Shown: positions 13,483 to 13,578 of the stretch, in pieces
Position numbering within the stretch: the stretch's first letter is position 1
Layout: the number at the start of each line of letters is the position of its first letter
NCBI GenBank assembly: GCA_021154945.1
Contig: JAJNQF010000245.1
Span: forward strand, 1-13,578
DNA: 13,578 bases
Direction: 5' to 3'
Origin: Sphingomonas sp.
GTDB taxonomy: Bacteria; Pseudomonadota; Alphaproteobacteria; Sphingomonadales; Sphingomonadaceae
Position numbers and translations under genes: made by a program
The notes under the pieces: generated by a model
Seen by the model: only the letters and a program-made list of their open reading frames with translations
Told to the model about the DNA's origin: nothing
Database searches by the model: none

Positions 13483-13578
13483 ATGTGCAAGGTTTTGAAT
13501 GCGCGGAAGGTCGGCAAGCGTACGAGCGCGACGCAGGTCTACATCGGCCGCCCCAGCAAATGGGGCAATCTTAGGTTA
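13483..13578 (+). CDS. DUF4326 family protein, N-terminal part (runs off window, possibly interrupted)
   Basis: ATG at 13483 is chosen because AGGAG (13471-13475) lies 7 nt upstream; the ATG at 13477 is only 1 nt from it. The 32 visible codons contain VYIGRPSKWGN (residues 19-29), the hallmark of DUF4326 proteins, a small family of unknown function found on plasmids and phages. The family normally continues WGNPF, but here WGN is followed by LRL, encoded by CTTAGGTTA. TTAGGTTA at 13571-13578 is one base different from the outer element terminus TTAGGTCA, so the gene may be cut there by a related insertion. Confidence 0.65.
   Translation, partial: MCKVLNARKVGKRTSATQVYIGRPSKWGNLRL

Noticed and set aside
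1..13578. CRISPR array, tRNA or rRNA genes
   Set aside because: No regularly spaced direct repeats and no tRNA- or rRNA-like sequence were recognised by eye.

Overview
High-GC, densely coding DNA with a set of plasmid/ICE accessory families (ArdC antirestriction protein, several DUF736 genes, DUF4326) that is typical of Alphaproteobacteria (rhizobia, Methylobacterium, sphingomonads). No replication, conjugation or chromosomal housekeeping gene is present, so species and replicon type cannot be named.

Layout. Backbone left (1-1636): ardC, its terminator, then a conserved leader and the first 13 codons of a DUF736 gene (copy a). Outer mobile element (1637-13131): inverted termini TTAGGTCA/TGACCTAA with a 6-bp duplication AACGGC on both sides. 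It carries three overlapping tyrosine-recombinase genes, a small HTH/coiled-coil gene (a Tn554-like tnpA-tnpB-tnpC style cassette with an extra large recombinase), and a second DUF736 gene (copy b) with its own leader, pointing at the right end. Inner mobile element (about 7913-12844): a RIT (recombinase-in-trio) element inserted at codon 49/50 of copy b. Its termini are about 90-99 bp inverted repeats. Between them lie a minus-strand DUF736 (copy c), ritA-ritB-ritC and a plus-strand DUF736 (copy d), so the two arms are mirror images. Then come the rest of copy b, the outer right end, the rest of copy a with its terminator (13138-13455), and the start of a DUF4326 gene running off the window.

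How it fits together. Two unrelated recombinase-driven elements have each entered a DUF736 gene, and each carries intact DUF736 gene(s) with the same type of long 5' leader. Host copy a was broken by the outer element, which supplied b; b was broken by the RIT element, which supplied c and d. Removing the two insertions in silico restores DUF736 proteins of 105 and 98 residues with no frameshift. The four DUF736 leaders share sequence blocks and a covarying hairpin, which suggests a structured RNA or a nucleic-acid site. The last 8 bases of the window look like another outer-type terminus interrupting the DUF4326 gene.

Family names come from recognising motifs by eye; no database search was run.
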